Assembly: GCF_000003815.2 (NCBI RefSeq)
Contig: NC_049988.1
Span: forward strand, 9,400,181 to 9,464,180
Source: Branchiostoma floridae
Lineage: Eukaryota; Chordata; Leptocardii; Amphioxiformes; Branchiostomatidae
DNA length: 64,000 bases
Direction of reading: 5' to 3'
How positions within the stretch are numbered: the first letter of the stretch is position 1; each line of letters starts with the position of its first letter. The notes below the pieces were generated by a model, which made no database searches, was not told the origin of the DNA, and saw only the letters and a program-made list of their open reading frames with translations. Positions 15,001 through 27,409 of the stretch are shown one piece after another. The translations under genes were made by a program, and so were the position numbers.

Positions 15001-15272
15001 AACACAGCACATATTCGTTCAAGCCTCCAGGATCTAGTACTATTTGATAAAATACTGAGTCGATGCAAGAGCGTTAACCTCTTGTTTTGTAAATCTAGTC
15101 AACCTCTTGTTTCGGAAAGATAGCGACATTTTACTTGCATCGACCTCTTTTAACAAGGTTCAAAGGGTCAATCTAACACTGAGTATTAAGTGATTATGTT
15201 CTTAGATTTTTCTCCCGCACTCTCATTCTTTTGCTGTTTTTGCTGTCTTTGCCCATTTATACTAACCTATAC

Positions 15273-15315
15273 CAAGGAGCTTTTATCAAATTGGGTACCC
15301 GATAAAAGCTCCTTG
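15273..15315. mobile_element. Micro-palindrome, 43 bp, with 7-bp target duplication CCTATAC
   Basis: Perfect 15-bp arms (CAAGGAGCTTTTATC and its complement) surround a 13-nt loop. The element is flanked on both sides by CCTATAC (15266-15272 and 15316-15322). The ends CAAGGAG...CTCCTTG are shared with the elements at 17958 and 27381. The perfect direct repeats are the sign of insertion. There is no coding capacity. Confidence 0.7.
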
Positions 15316-16149
15316 CCTATACTGTATACACAATTTCTTTCCTTATGTTTAGCCAGTTTTTCTACGCGCACTAACTAGAATTATTTTTTCCACGTGCACG
15401 ACTTAATCCGTTGGTGTTCTGATCCGATGATATACAACTCTGTTGCTTCAGGGCTTTGCTGGCGCTTCCAGGTTATAATAACACGTGTAAATACGCATTT
15501 TGAGATTGTTCGCAGTGTTTTTCAGGCACGCGACTGAAACAATGGTCTCCAGCGGTGATATATTTGGCCATTACGTACGGAAGGAAATGGTCATGTTGTG
15601 TTAGGTGTGAAAACACATAACGTTGTTTGGATTTCCGTGTGGGCACAATCACTGGGCTTAGGGCATTGAAGAAACGCAGTGATCACTTTGGTTGGAACAA
15701 AACTTCAGAAAACAAAGTCTGAAACAAAGTATAACTTACATGCTCATTCACTGAACAGACTTTCATATACTGGGTACGGTCGGTGTAACTAACTTTGCGG
15801 ACGAACTAGTATATATCACTGTTGAGAATCGGGGTTTGCTGATGGAATGGAGTGAAGAGCTATTTTATCTTGAATCTCCCGATACCTTATCAAATCTGAT
15901 GGCTAACAAAGGCGTTGCGTGCTTGATTGCATGAATCTTTAGCACAAAATCGCGATGTTTCTTTTAACAGTTTGTCAGTCGAGCGCTATGTCACGGCCGA
16001 TTATTGGACCCAGTGTTAATTGGCTTGTTTTGATAGGTGCGACTCCCGGTGGAGTATTTATCTTGACAATCACCTTGTATCCCGGTTCCTTGGTTCATTA
16101 GCGGGTACTACGTAATCAGGTAATGAGCAGTGACCACCTGAGGGAAAAA

Positions 16150-16186
16150 GCCGCCATCTTTGTTTTCATGGCCGCCATCTTTGTTT
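16150..16186 (+). promoter_or_regulatory. Tandem YY1-type elements (promoter-like)
   Basis: The 16-mer GCCGCCATCTTTGTTT occurs twice, at 16150-16165 and 16171-16186. GCCGCCATCTT is the reverse complement of the YY1 core AAGATGGCGGC, which is typically found just downstream of transcription starts. The pair lies directly upstream of the candidate exon at 16292. Confidence 0.4.
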
Positions 16187-16291
16187 GGACGACATGTTCG
16201 CGTCACCATGACGAGGCCGTGCAGGTGCGTTCGACTGCCGTGACTCAGACATCAAGGAAAATCCGTTTTAGTCACAACTATAGTTGGTAAC

Positions 16292-16360
16292 ATGGCCTTA
16301 TCTTCATTTCTGGAAAAGAAACCCACAACAACAACACGTAATACTCCGATGTTTCCAAAG
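16292..16360 (+). CDS. Possible first coding exon of an unidentified gene
   Basis: ATG in a strong initiation context (aacATGG) opens 23 codons (MALSSFLEKKPTTTTRN then TPMFPK) that stop exactly at AAG|gtaatt, a phase-0 donor. Two YY1-type elements lie 110-140 bp upstream. The sequence breaks into a gap 35 bp later, which may hide the next exon. I do not recognise the peptide and found no continuation up to twist, so this is a weak candidate. Confidence 0.2.
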
Positions 16361-16394
16361 GTAATTTGATCACGACTTTATGCCAAACAGATTT

Positions 16395-16701
16395 NNNNNN
16401 NNNNNNNNNNNNNNNNNNNNNNNNNNNNNNNNNNNNNNNNNNNNNNNNNNNNNNNNNNNNNNNNNNNNNNNNNNNNNNNNNNNNNNNNNNNNNNNNNNNN
16501 NNNNNNNNNNNNNNNNNNNNNNNNNNNNNNNNNNNNNNNNNNNNNNNNNNNNNNNNNNNNNNNNNNNNNNNNNNNNNNNNNNNNNNNNNNNNNNNNNNNN
16601 NNNNNNNNNNNNNNNNNNNNNNNNNNNNNNNNNNNNNNNNNNNNNNNNNNNNNNNNNNNNNNNNNNNNNNNNNNNNNNNNNNNNNNNNNNNNNNNNNNNN
16701 N
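16395..16701. other. Assembly gap (307 N)
   Basis: Run of N. It begins 35 bp after the donor of the candidate exon at 16292-16360. Confidence 1.
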
Positions 16702-16937
16702 ACTTAGGTTCGGGATAACGGCGCGCTTGTCACCTATATGGGAAGTGTGTCTGCATAAGACAAATGTTGACAGGGTATTTTACACTGAATAATCAGTTTT
16801 CTCACCTTATTCATCATCTGGAATGATATACCCCGTTAGGGCGGTCTGAGGTCTTGTTTTGCCGCTGTCATCGCGTAATAGAGAATAGATTGATTATATC
16901 GTAGCTTACTTCATATTTCTAGTACTACCGTAGGATG

Positions 16938-16988
16938 AGTACCATCCTCCGTAGTGACCGCTGGCTCAATCCTACGGAGGATGGTACT
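16938..16988. repeat. Hairpin with perfect 17-bp arms
   Basis: AGTACCATCCTCCGTAG (16938-16954) and its exact complement (16972-16988) flank a 17-bp loop. Immediate flanks share no direct repeat. Confidence 0.6.
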
Positions 16989-17231
16989 TAGGCCCAATTT
17001 ACACGAGGCACTTTGACGTACGTTCGTCCTCGGGATAGTGGCTATATTTCATATAAGAAAGCATCGTCTGGTAAAAGTAATATGGTGCTAGAAGCAATGC
17101 AAAGAACAAAATGCGCAATATTCGTACATGCGTACCTATTTCAAGTAAACGTAACTTACGATAGTGAGTCAGTGTGCGCGTCAGCGGTTGGGTGGATGAC
17201 AGCAAGGAGGTTAACAGTGAATATGTGCGCA

Positions 17232-17308
17232 GGTGAGTGGGTGGGTGAGTGAGTGAGTGAGTGAGTGAGTGAGTGAGTGAGTGAGTGAGTGAGTGAGTGA
17301 GTGAATGA
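17232..17308. repeat. (GTGA)n microsatellite
   Basis: About 15 pure GTGA units, with degenerate GTGG units before them. The - strand frame reading repeated THSL residues is an artefact of this repeat. Confidence 0.95.
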
Positions 17309-17369
17309 GGTGGTGGATGAGTGAGGAAAAGCGTGGCATGTGCTAAGAAGGTCACATATTTTCCCCAAC

Positions 17370-17388
17370 AACCTCTGCTTGGAGAGTA
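17370..17388 (-). mobile_element. Solo end of the TACTCTCCAAGC MITE family
   Basis: AACCTCTGCTTGGAGAGTA matches the right terminus of the elements at 45758 and 55989. No left partner is visible, so this is a fragment. A similar solo left end (CTCTCCAAGCAGAGGTTAAG) lies near 49345-49368. Confidence 0.4.
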
Positions 17389-17707
17389 GGTCAAACCCCA
17401 CTTCTATTTTCCGCCATGCCACGCACGTATGAAATGATAATCAGCGTCCCGTCGACTGTGTTTCCAATCACGGTTTCTGTTGTGACAACAAAGTTTTATC
17501 CAAACAAATTAAAGTCCGAACAAGCTCGTCAGAAATCCGCCGGCACATTTCCAGTTCTCGGCCGACTGACAGTGAAAATAAACCCCGATTTGCTTCTGCC
17601 ACTCTGTGTAAACGGACCTAGCATGGGCCGGAATGGGCTTCCCATCAACTGTGGTTAAACTAGGCTTGAGGGAGGGGACTGTCTGTAGAGTCTGTCTGCC
17701 TTTTGGG

Positions 17708-17817
17708 TAGCCTGGTATCCAGCCGTATTATAGCTCCCGAGTCCTTTCCGCAAATACTTGCAAGAGACTTGGGAGCTGTCATTGTCATTGTCATTATAAT
17801 ACGGCAGGATGCCAGGC
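17708..17817. mobile_element. Foldback element with TAGCCTGGTATCC ends
   Basis: TAGCCTGGTATCCAGCCGTA, then TTATAGCTCCC, is matched in opposite orientation by GGGAGCT, TATAATACGGCAGGATGCC and AGGC. Ends resemble those at 47453 and 63147. The middle has a short ATTGTC repeat. Confidence 0.5.
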
Positions 17818-17957
17818 GTTTCATCGGTAGGGGTTGTTCACTAGAGATATTCTGACAAGAATACTTCTAGACTAAATAAAGGTGTTTGCCAGAAAGTAAG
17901 AATAGAATTGTATTTGGAGAACAATGACTTATTGAACTAGTATGAAAGAAGTCTGAT

Positions 17958-17984
17958 CAAGGAGGTTTTGATCAAGGCTCCTTG
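17958..17984. mobile_element. Micro-palindrome, 27 bp, with 7-bp target duplication GTCTGAT
   Basis: Begins CAAGGAGG, has the palindromic centre TTGATCAA and ends CTCCTTG. GTCTGAT flanks it at 17951-17957 and 17985-17991. Same family as the elements at 15273 and 27381. Confidence 0.7.
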
Positions 17985-20775
17985 GTCTGATTGGAAAGGC
18001 AGATATCACCAACTTTGATTTGTTGTCTACAGCGTTTACAACTTCAAGTTCGGCGCACACAAGCGCTAGTACAATTGATGCCTGATTTTTTTCTTATGTT
18101 GAAAAAACGCAATTTGCAAAAATGGGTGCAAACTGACGCAACTTATATATTGTAAATTTTATACGTAAGCATCATAAATATGTTTTGATACATTTTTTTA
18201 GCATTGGCCATTATTTTTTTCAAGGGCAACGCTGCGACTTCAGATTATCTGCTCATCTGTGCTTCATACGCAACAGATACGCAACTACATCGCACGCAAA
18301 TTCACAAATTTAGCGCAACCTAGCACATGTACATGCGGTCTTCTACCCGCCCTCTCCAGTGGTATCCTTTCATCACACCAGTCTGTTGACGACAACTTTT
18401 TGGGGAGAAGATGTTCATCTGCACATTTGAAGGGTGCAAACCTATGCATTACACAAGGTCAAGTACTTGACATGAAAACGATATGACAAGAATTATTATT
18501 CTTCACACGACCGCGCGACTCAGTGTTTTCCCAACTCGCTGCGATACAGTTTCCCGACTGTCGTCCAACAAACCTGTCTGTCAAACTCTGCGGTTCCTCA
18601 GTAAATAAACGTCACGGACAAGACGTCAATTTATGAGACACCAGCTGCGCGCGCGGGAAACCCGGCACATCCTCCGCAGTCTCCAAGCAGACGTGGTGTC
18701 AGCTGGATGAAAATAGAAGAACTTGCCTAATAGGGACAAATAAGATGCCATGGGATACCAGTCTTTTGCAGTCTATCTAGCTATCCCGCTGCCGAACAGT
18801 TCAGTCCTAGGTCAATTAACTCATACTAGACTTTTATTCCTAACCTGGCCAAAGTCCCCTATTACTATTCCATCAGGCGGGAGTCTGGTAGAGACTATAC
18901 ATGCTCACTGACAATGTCATGTACTCGCGTGCACTACTTTTGCGTCAGGAGTTTAGACCAGTTACAGTTACAGAACTTGAAAGGAAATTGTAAGATATAT
19001 CGAGGAATAATTTCCGCTCTTCCCAGAAGTATTAGTGTCCTGCTTTCTTTTCTTGGCAAAAGTTGGCATGTGACATTTCCCGTGTGCAATATCGTCTGAC
19101 ATTGCCGAAGTGAATTTAGAGCCCAAGGTGTTTTATTTCTGGTAGATGGCCTGGGCCATACTTTGCTGCAATGGAAACTAGTATTGTTTTGTGCTACGTT
19201 TTCTAAGAATGCTTTACACGCATAGCATGCAAATACAAGTACATGTACAAGTGTCAATGTGCCATGCTGAAAATCCTCTATGGGAAATGGCGGGAGATCC
19301 AAATTGACCTGCCGGTGACCTCTTCCCGACCTCCTGGTTACCCCGTGTTGGTATAGGTTGACCCGCACGTCGATGCAGGTAACCAGAAACCACTACCGTT
19401 CTGCGGAAATGGTGACGTACAAACGTATAAATAGTGCGAAAAGTGCCAGAAGGCACGGGAAAGATGTGTACATCACGCGTGGGAGGCTTCTGGTGTTTTG
19501 TGTCAAAGTTTGGGCTAGAATTTTAACACCCAGGATAAATAAATAGAACGCTTCCCGTAACGATTGCCCGATCCTGGCATCGCGCCGAGTCGTGGCCCAA
19601 CTTGATGATTTTGCGAAGCTAGTCCTGACAAGCTGACACAGCTTAAACTTAAAGTATTGCCAGTAGCACATCTGGGCCAACTGCAGTCATTCCAAAACCG
19701 TTGGGTTGACGTTATATAGCTTCATTAACCAGTGATCATGAAACGAAAATCTGGGTCAGTCGGCTAAGAATGAGATATAAAAAGTTTACTTGCGTGACTG
19801 GGAAATATCAATAGTCATGACAGGTTAAAGGTTTATAAGTAAAGCTATGGTTTTTCTCATCTTATTCTACTGAGAGCAGCTACGGTTTGCGACAAAGTAC
19901 ACAGTTACAAACTTTTACTTATTACCAAAACGGACCGTCAAGATGCGTAGTCATCAAGCAGAAGTGAGGTTTTGGGGGTCGTGTACCGACTCCTTTGGCC
20001 GGCCGACTCACATAGCATGCTATTCCATCTATTTGTCCAATTTCCACTATTGACCAGCGATCCGCGGAACCTGGTAGAGTCTAGTTTTTTTTTACTTCTT
20101 TTGTATCGTTCACTCGATTTGGATGTCTCCTCAGCGGCAACCAGTGGAAAAACACGCTAGATAATAGACACATACAGGTAACAACCATACATCTTCTCGA
20201 AGGTTGATTGCGAACAATTCTTCGGATCCCCCGAGTGTTCGAAAGGTATGCACAGAATGAGCAGGTCTAACTTGAGCGACAGGTCTGTCAGACGATATGT
20301 GTAAGTTTTAAAGCGGGAGCAAGAATGGTCATGTTTCCCGTCAACTCGTTTTTCTCAAACTTGGACTCGGGCTGTCACATTACTGACACCAGCAGGTTTT
20401 CAACTCCAAAGCAAATAAACAGATCAGTCGCAGAAGTTCTGTCGGAGTGCAAATAAGGAAAGACACGTCTTGTATCAGTGTGGAGTGCCATAAGGCGGGC
20501 ATGGGGTGAGATTTTCGTGCTTTCTGTCAAAGAAATAGAAGAGTCGTGAAAATATGCCTTCAGATATGTCTACCGTGAGCTGTCTCGGAAAAAGCGGGAT
20601 TTTGATCATCTCAGTTTGGCTGAAGCATTTGATGTTTATATTTATGCAGACGGTATATATATATCATTGATAATCGATCGTCATATCAAAACTTGGTCTC
20701 AACCAGTACTAGTTCTAATCCATCAACTGACAATGAAATATTTCCGGATGTCTGCCCCAGACGAAACGTCACCGT

Positions 20776-20942
20776 TTAGGCCTACACGTCACATTCAGTC
20801 AAGCCGGGGCCCGGCCGGGCAGCTTTCGGGCGAAAATTACGACATAAAAGATTGTTTGTGTATATGTTTACGTATACCTTTTTAATTTTCGTTCTCACAA
20901 ACAGCCCGGCCGGGCCCCGGTTTAAAAATGTGACTCTAGCCT
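20776..20942. mobile_element. Foldback MITE with CCGGGGCCCGGCCGGGC arms (copy B)
   Basis: The left arm reads GTCACATT...CCGGGGCCCGGCCGGGC; the right arm is its complement ending AATGTGAC. Similarity extends outward to TAGGC/GCCTA-like ends. About 165 bp, AT-rich centre, very GC-rich arms. Related copies are at 6130-6400 and 45500-45722. Confidence 0.6.
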
Positions 20943-23900
20943 TGGCAAAAGACGTACACTTGAGGAAAAAGGTGTGTCTTCTCGCGACCAGTCTTTGCCT
21001 GAGCTTTGCGAGGTTGGAGAAATCCATGCCCGGGGGAGGAGAGATGGCTTGTTTCTGTACTGTGACTAGCTTGTCGCCGGGAATTACCGGGATTCATGCC
21101 CGTATACACAGGTGCACCATACCACTAAAACACTGGAAACGTTCCAATCTCCAGAACTTTTCCCAGTAAAGCGGATAGGTGGTGGGGATTCTAGAATTTT
21201 TCTGTCGTGGGAGAGGCAATGCTATATGTTGGAGAGTAAAACCTGGTACTCTTCAAACCACTGTGTGGGCAGCAAAGGAAGAAAGGGCGGGGATCAGTAA
21301 AGTTTAAAATAGCGGGAAACGTTGACATGGAAGGATCGCTGACTTTTTCCTTGGCAAACCACTGGACCTGGTCACAGGAAACATCCTTCCAGAAGGGAGA
21401 AATTGATGAGTTCTTTTTCCATCACCCTGGTAATTTGTTTTCAGTCGTCCCCAAGCTGATTTTCAGGTGGCAGAATCGTTCTGTCGGCAGGCAATGTCCA
21501 TGAGCAACGGAAACTATCTTTGCCGAAATAACGATTTTCATTTGTATTTCCTTAGCATGTGATCGTTAGTGTTTGAGGAAAAAAACCTTCATCTTATATT
21601 GTTTGCGACATAGACTGATGAGGTTTTACTCTACTTGGATGCCATCATTGTAACAAAGAAGCTTTAGCATGTCAGTGGAAGAGGACGAAAAGCTAACATC
21701 GTAGCTGGCATCATAACTACATTTGTACTCTCTTTCTTACGGAACATTCAACTTCAAGAATTTTAACGCGTTACGTTGCTCAGTTGTGTACTACATAGTC
21801 GTAAATTTGATCCATTATTCTAGTGGATTGCTGGGGGGAAACCAGCACTTCGGAATTTGAAGAGAAACCAAAAACAGAGATGCATGAAAAAATAACTTTT
21901 CGTGCGCCCCCGCTGACATGCTACTGTGTTACAATACTGACATCCAGGTAGCCTTTTATCAGTCCCAAACTGTACTTTTGGGCAAGCCAACTCCTGTTAT
22001 GTCTATTTGGCAATTTTCTATTATTCCCAGCGATATGTGGAGCCTAGTATAGGCTAGCCTCCTTCGCAGACTTCAAGCGGGGCGGGCTTTTAGTTTAAAC
22101 TCCCTTCCACGGCAAACAACTTTTCTGGGCAACTTCCTTCCTCGGAAAAGAAAAACTATAGCAACTAGGCTAGGGAGACAGACAACGATAGAAGGAACGC
22201 TGGGCCCTGGAAGACCGGCCTCGTGCCACGAGAGACTGTAGTGATCCAGAGAAAATCTACCTCACCTCATAACCCACTCTTCATCTCCTGCTGATGTTAT
22301 ATTTTTGGTGACCTCAAAGATCACACATTTTGTCACGCGACTACTAACCCATGTGTACACAGGGCCTAAAGGTGGATGTAAGACAAAAACACAAATTACC
22401 ATTGTCAACCTGAAGAAGAAGTCGTTGGCGTCGACTACGTATAGCATGTTTTTATGATAGCAAGTGCTGTAAGATCAATTACAGTAAAAGGTTACCCTTT
22501 TTATGTCGTATGTTGGGAAAACACGCCTGGTATCAAACGATAGTTCACGTTTAGGATTCTAACTTCATTTGGCGTGACTTTTTTGTGTTTGCCAGGAGTT
22601 AGATGAGTTTTGTAATTCCGCTGTAGAGGAGTGGTGTGTGGCTGACAGAGATAAGTGGCAGTGTGTAGTGCCTTGGCAGTTCGCGTGACTACAACCGTAC
22701 AGCCTCAGTACCACCCGAGGCGGCAGTGTCGGCGACTCGCATTTATGAAATATATGGAATATCTTATGACAAGCTACAGCAATTTTATGCTAAATTCCTG
22801 TTGCGCGGTGGGCTTTGATCTTGCCGACTACCTACTGTTTTTTTTTTCACCTTAATTCTTAGTCAATACCCCACAACCGCTCTTACTATATCAAACCTTC
22901 TTTCTTTCTTCTTGTCCAGAATGTTCTCCCTTTCTGCGCACATGTACAGTCAAACCGGTACGTTCGGCTACGTCTACAGTATAAGACCTTACCGGGACCA
23001 CCTGACCGCTTTTTGGTGGTCTCATAGATACTAGTTTCCCCACTGACACGAGCATTAAGAATCCTGTCTATAATCACCACCTGTCAGTCACGTATTATTT
23101 TATCGTTCTTATATATACTTTTGCGTTCCTTATTTTCGGATTTGTTCTTCTCGCCTTCGTTGAGTCTTTCTCTCTCTTTTCAGTATCTTTCATACTTTGC
23201 AAGCGTCTGTCCTTTCTCTAAGCGGTGGTCTTCCTTACCCATCTGTTTTTTTGACGAAGGTCATGTCCAAGTTGTCGGGGTCGCCAGCACAGTGTGTAAG
23301 AGGCACCGAACTTTCTCGGCCTCATCTACTTAGCATCACCGAAGTGCTTCCTCCCCTTGCCGCGGTGTCACTTTATTCCACAGGTGTTCGCTCAAGGGCG
23401 CTATTAAGGCTCCTTAAGGTTTGCTAAAGACATCAGGGGGTCACCAAGACGACAAAACTTTGCCGGTGGTCTGAACCTTAAGTTAAGGTGCGGAAGCCAG
23501 CGCTCTCGTTCCCGCTCGCACACGTTCGCCTCGTCCCCAGGTGCGCGTAAACCCTTCCTATTCCCGCGGAAGAGCTAGTGTAAAAACACCACTGTCACGA
23601 ACGGGACAACACACCAGCGATGCATGTATACAAAACAAAATAAAACGATTAACAAAGTGATTTGTACCCCACAAATCTCTGAAATTCGTTGAGCATCTTC
23701 CGAACGCAGCAATGCCGCAAGCGTGCCGCACGTCAAGTGAGAGGGGGCCTTAAAAGGCATGTCTTTCAGGAAATGATATCCTATTTTTCCTGGTACGTTA
23801 TTGGCGGAGAGGGAAGCGGGGTAGAGAATGGCCATGGACGGAGGAAAGACACATAAACAAGTAGGTACGGTACCGGCCTTGTCCAAACAACAAACCTACC

Positions 23901-24416
23901 TCCGCTGTGTCGAGCGGCACGGCCCGCCCTTTCATGCAGAGCTAATGGTTTATAATGGGGAAAACACGAACCGCTGCAGGACGTGGGGAAATATTTGGGC
24001 AGAGGAAGGAAAACAAGCATTTCACGCCAACAGAATGAAGACATCACACGACACAAGACATGTACAGGGAATACGCTTGGATTGAATGGTTTGTGCAGGG
24101 TGCAATGCTTAGGACGCGATGTGGCAACTTTCGAGCAGATAGTGGGTGGACAATTCAACGTTCGACTGTAGACGCCTTCCAGTTCCATAGAAACAACCTG
24201 TTTCTATTGAAGGTGTTTTCTTCAAAGCGCTACAATCTTTATATATATATATATAATAGCACAGTACTATTTTTCTACCATGGTGTTATACAGAAGGCGT
24301 ATGGAGAAATGAATGCGATCTCCAAAAAATGTGTCTTGTAGCAAGCACAAGTATACATCAAACATTTCATTATACCGTGACAATGTACAGTATTAAAGTT
24401 CAAGTGATTATGACTT

Positions 24417-24985
24417 TGTAACAATGTACAGTAAGTACAATTGTGACAATGTATAGTAAGTACAATTGTGACAATGTATAGTAAGTACAATTGTGACAAT
24501 GTATAGTAAGTACAATTGTGACAATGTATAGTAAGTACAATTGTGACAATGTATAGTAAGTACAATTGTGACAATGTATAGTAAGTACAATTGTGACAAT
24601 GTATAGTAAGTACAATTGTGACAATGTATAGCAAGTACAATTGTGACGATGTATAGTAAGTACAATTGTGACAATGTATAGTAAGTACAATTGTGACAAT
24701 GTATAGTAAGTACAATTGTGACAATGTATAGCAAGTACAATTGTGACGATGTATAGTAGGTACAATTGTGACAATGTATAGTAAGTACAATTGTGACAAT
24801 GTATAGTAAGTACAATTGTGACAATGTATAGTAAGTACAATTGTGACAATGTATAGTAAGTACAATTGTGACAATGTATAGTAAGTACAATTGTGACAAT
24901 GTATAGTAAGTACAATTGTGACAATGTATAGTAAGTACAATTGTGACAACGTATAGTAAGTACAATTGTAACAACGTATAGTAAA
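24417..24985. repeat. 25-bp minisatellite, about 22 copies
   Basis: Unit GTACAATTGTGACAATGTAT+AGTAA. Copies are nearly identical. A marked variant pair (GCAAGTACAATTGTGACGAT) recurs 100 bp (four units) apart at about 24629 and 24729, showing block duplication. All three - strand frames stay open through it because the unit's complement lacks stops; these are not genes. Confidence 0.95.
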
Positions 24986-27380
24986 GACAAATAGCGAGAA
25001 GGGTGCCGTAAGCAGCGCGAGCAGAAGACAGAAGGAAAATGCGAGCTGCCAACGCGAAAACCGCGAACATAAAACCACCCGAACGTTTCTGCATTTACAG
25101 TATTTCATTATCACCATTTCTCACATTGGACGCGATTCTGAACCCTCTTTTCTTCCTATTACAGTCCGCACAACCGAATAAGTGCTACTGAAATCTATTG
25201 CACACAGATGAACTCTTCTTGGGCCTCTTGGACAACCGCAGTTTCCATTGACCACCTGCACCAAACTGGTATGACAGATTGTATGACAGATGGGAAGACA
25301 GATTGTAACGGTTTCTGTCATCCCCTTTCTTTAATGCCCAATTGTCCTCTATGTGACGTAATCTTCCCTCCCAACATACAGTATTACAAGCGCACTGCCT
25401 TCCCAATTAAAGCAGAGCAACCTCGCGATGGAACAGGGGCGTCTGTGACCACCAGACCGTTTAATTGCCCAAACATGACCCCACTGTTTACACACTACAT
25501 CTCCGCGTTTACACAAGCTCACCTGTATGTTTACGCTTGTCACCTCCACATTTACACTACATCACCTGCGTCTTTAGATGAGGTACTCAATTTATGTATG
25601 ACTATGAGCTCTGTAACTTCTAATCCACTGTGCACATGCGGGAGCGGTTATTGTAAAAATTAATATTTTGCACACGCACACAAAAATGACAATGAACTGC
25701 AAACTCATACTAGCATAACTTCTGGCAGCTAGTTGCCATTAATACATGTACTATAGACCAGTTTCAACGTTACAACATAGGTAGACTACAAATGTAAAAT
25801 CCATATGGTAACAAATATATGGCTGACCTGATCAACTACTGGCTGCAAAATTTTGTATCCCCTCGTCTTTGACGAGACCGTCAATTGGGCTTCACAGGTG
25901 GACTGCATTTTATCGGAATTGCCACTTAGCTTTGCTTCAGGTATTATTCTGTGGCACAAACAATATGACAGAGTTGTCCCTAAATGTTCACTCGATCTAC
26001 AATTCACAATACATTCTGATAAGTCAGGAGGGAATTGAATTTTGAGACGACGGGTACGATACCGTGACATGGCACCCGTCTGTGCCAGACTTTCACGACG
26101 CATAGGTAAATGGCAGAATCATATCTTCAGACTCTTGTCACGTTATACACATAGCGCTTAATAGCTGTACGTTTCGTATGTCTGCTGGTATGTAGAATTT
26201 AGATCTGATATTATGTTGTGAACGGGAATCAGTGATGTAGAACACTTCTACACGTAGTTACCAGGGTATTTCACATTTAACTCGCAAGTCACCTGCGTCA
26301 TTATCACTACGTGTACAAAACCAGCCCAGGCACCAACATCAATGCGTTCAGAGACAGAATCCTGACATTTCTGCGCAGTGATTTATAATGCACGTTAATG
26401 TGGAGGAATGTAAGCGGGCGCCGGGGGGAATGGCGTGAAAACCGTCAAAATTCGGCCGCGCCAGGGTTGCCATTCATCATCTTATCTTGTCCGCCCGCGC
26501 AGCACGATTGTCTGTGTCGCACAGACGCTTCTGCCGTATTTGTCAACGAAGGGATTTCAACACAAATCCATCAAAACGTAATCAACAATGGACGATAATT
26601 TCACATAGAACACGATTTGGATACTCGTGTTATCTGGTTTCACTTGAATCTGACAGAAAACCGTTTACTTCGGTCATGGTGGTAAAACAAGTTTGAAGTT
26701 GATCTGGCAGGTGACTGTACGGTACGTATACAACCGAATGTCAATCGAAATCATACGGCAAATGTGGAAGTCTTCTATGCCAGTAAACCGCCACTTTGAC
26801 CTCTCGAAAAAAATGTGTGAGAGAAATCTAAGCATTTGAAGGAATAGCTAAAGGGGCGACCATGTAATTCTACTCTCCCTCGCCCAGTATTAGGTTCCCG
26901 CCTTCACCGCGTGATCGTCTGCAATCGGGATTACTTCTGGAGAGGTTTCTCTCACAAATGCTCCCTGGAGAATTTTGGCGGGAAATCGCCTCAGCGTTGG
27001 ACGACACCAAACCCCATCCATCAGCGCTCCTGTCCTGGGAGAACATTTCTCGCATGTTTGCTTGTTTACGTTCTCACGTTGAAGGAATCCTGATATTGTG
27101 TCAAAAATCATTGATGACGACGATTCTTGGTCAATGTCAAGATCAAAGTTGTTTACATGGATGATACCCACACCTAGTGGCCTCAGCCCTGTAATCAAAT
27201 GGATCGCAAAAAGACAATGAGCGTGTGCAGATGCATTTCCTATGCTAGTCGTACATAAACCACTTACGTATACAAACACTTGACAGCCTAAACTGTATTT
27301 TGTTTATGTTTTGGTTACCGTCCGTTGTCAAAAGTTTCTAATCTGACGTAAATATGTGGTCGGGGGTTGCAAAATGTAAC

Positions 27381-27409
27381 CAAGGAGGTTAAAATTATTA
27401 ACCTCCTTG
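27381..27409. mobile_element. Micro-palindrome, 29 bp, with 7-bp target duplication ATGTAAC
   Basis: Perfect 12-bp arms CAAGGAGGTTAA / TTAACCTCCTTG around AATTA. ATGTAAC flanks it at 27374-27380 and 27410-27416. It lies about 435 bp upstream of the putative twist promoter module. Confidence 0.7.

Larger units (their letters stand above)
1..16149. other. Gene-poor stretch left of the candidate exon
   Basis: I see no convincing exon on either strand. Content: the (GTAGA)n run, foldback copy A, the duplicated 110-bp segment, the GC-rich MITE, poly-C, the 27-bp minisatellite, the AAAGA tail and the 43-bp micro-palindrome. An E2F-like site (ATTGGCGGGAAA, 13961-13972) lies in an isolated GC-rich patch. 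Regulatory elements could be present but cannot be told apart without comparison. Confidence 0.5.

Noticed and set aside
14431-15012. 193-codon open frame on the - strand
   Set aside because: No family motif, no splice context, composition like its surroundings, and a competing frame on the same strand overlaps it.
16366-16718. Open frames across N runs (also at 44605-45040 and 50889-51191)
   Set aside because: They are open only because unknown bases cannot encode a stop.
16938-16988. 17-bp-arm hairpin as a member of the 7-bp-duplication micro-palindrome family
   Set aside because: Its ends are not CAAGGAG and its immediate flanks share no direct repeat.
16999-17422. Open frames with repeated THSL residues
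   Set aside because: Translation of a GTGA microsatellite.
21327-21497. Short + strand frame starting MEGSLTFSLANHW
   Set aside because: About 56 codons, no recognised motif, only a weak internal GGTAATTT donor, no continuation found.
24275-25117. A 280-codon open frame on the - strand, plus two overlapping frames of about 200 codons
   Set aside because: They run through the 25-bp minisatellite and are open only because the repeat unit lacks stops in every frame.
25208-25663. 151-codon open frame with many cysteines
   Set aside because: The Cys spacing matches no domain I know and there is no splice or homology support. It is worth a transcript check but not annotated.
27381-27392. AAGGAGGTTA resembling a bacterial ribosome binding site, recurring in the window
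   Set aside because: The DNA is animal nuclear; the motif is the end of the micro-palindrome family.
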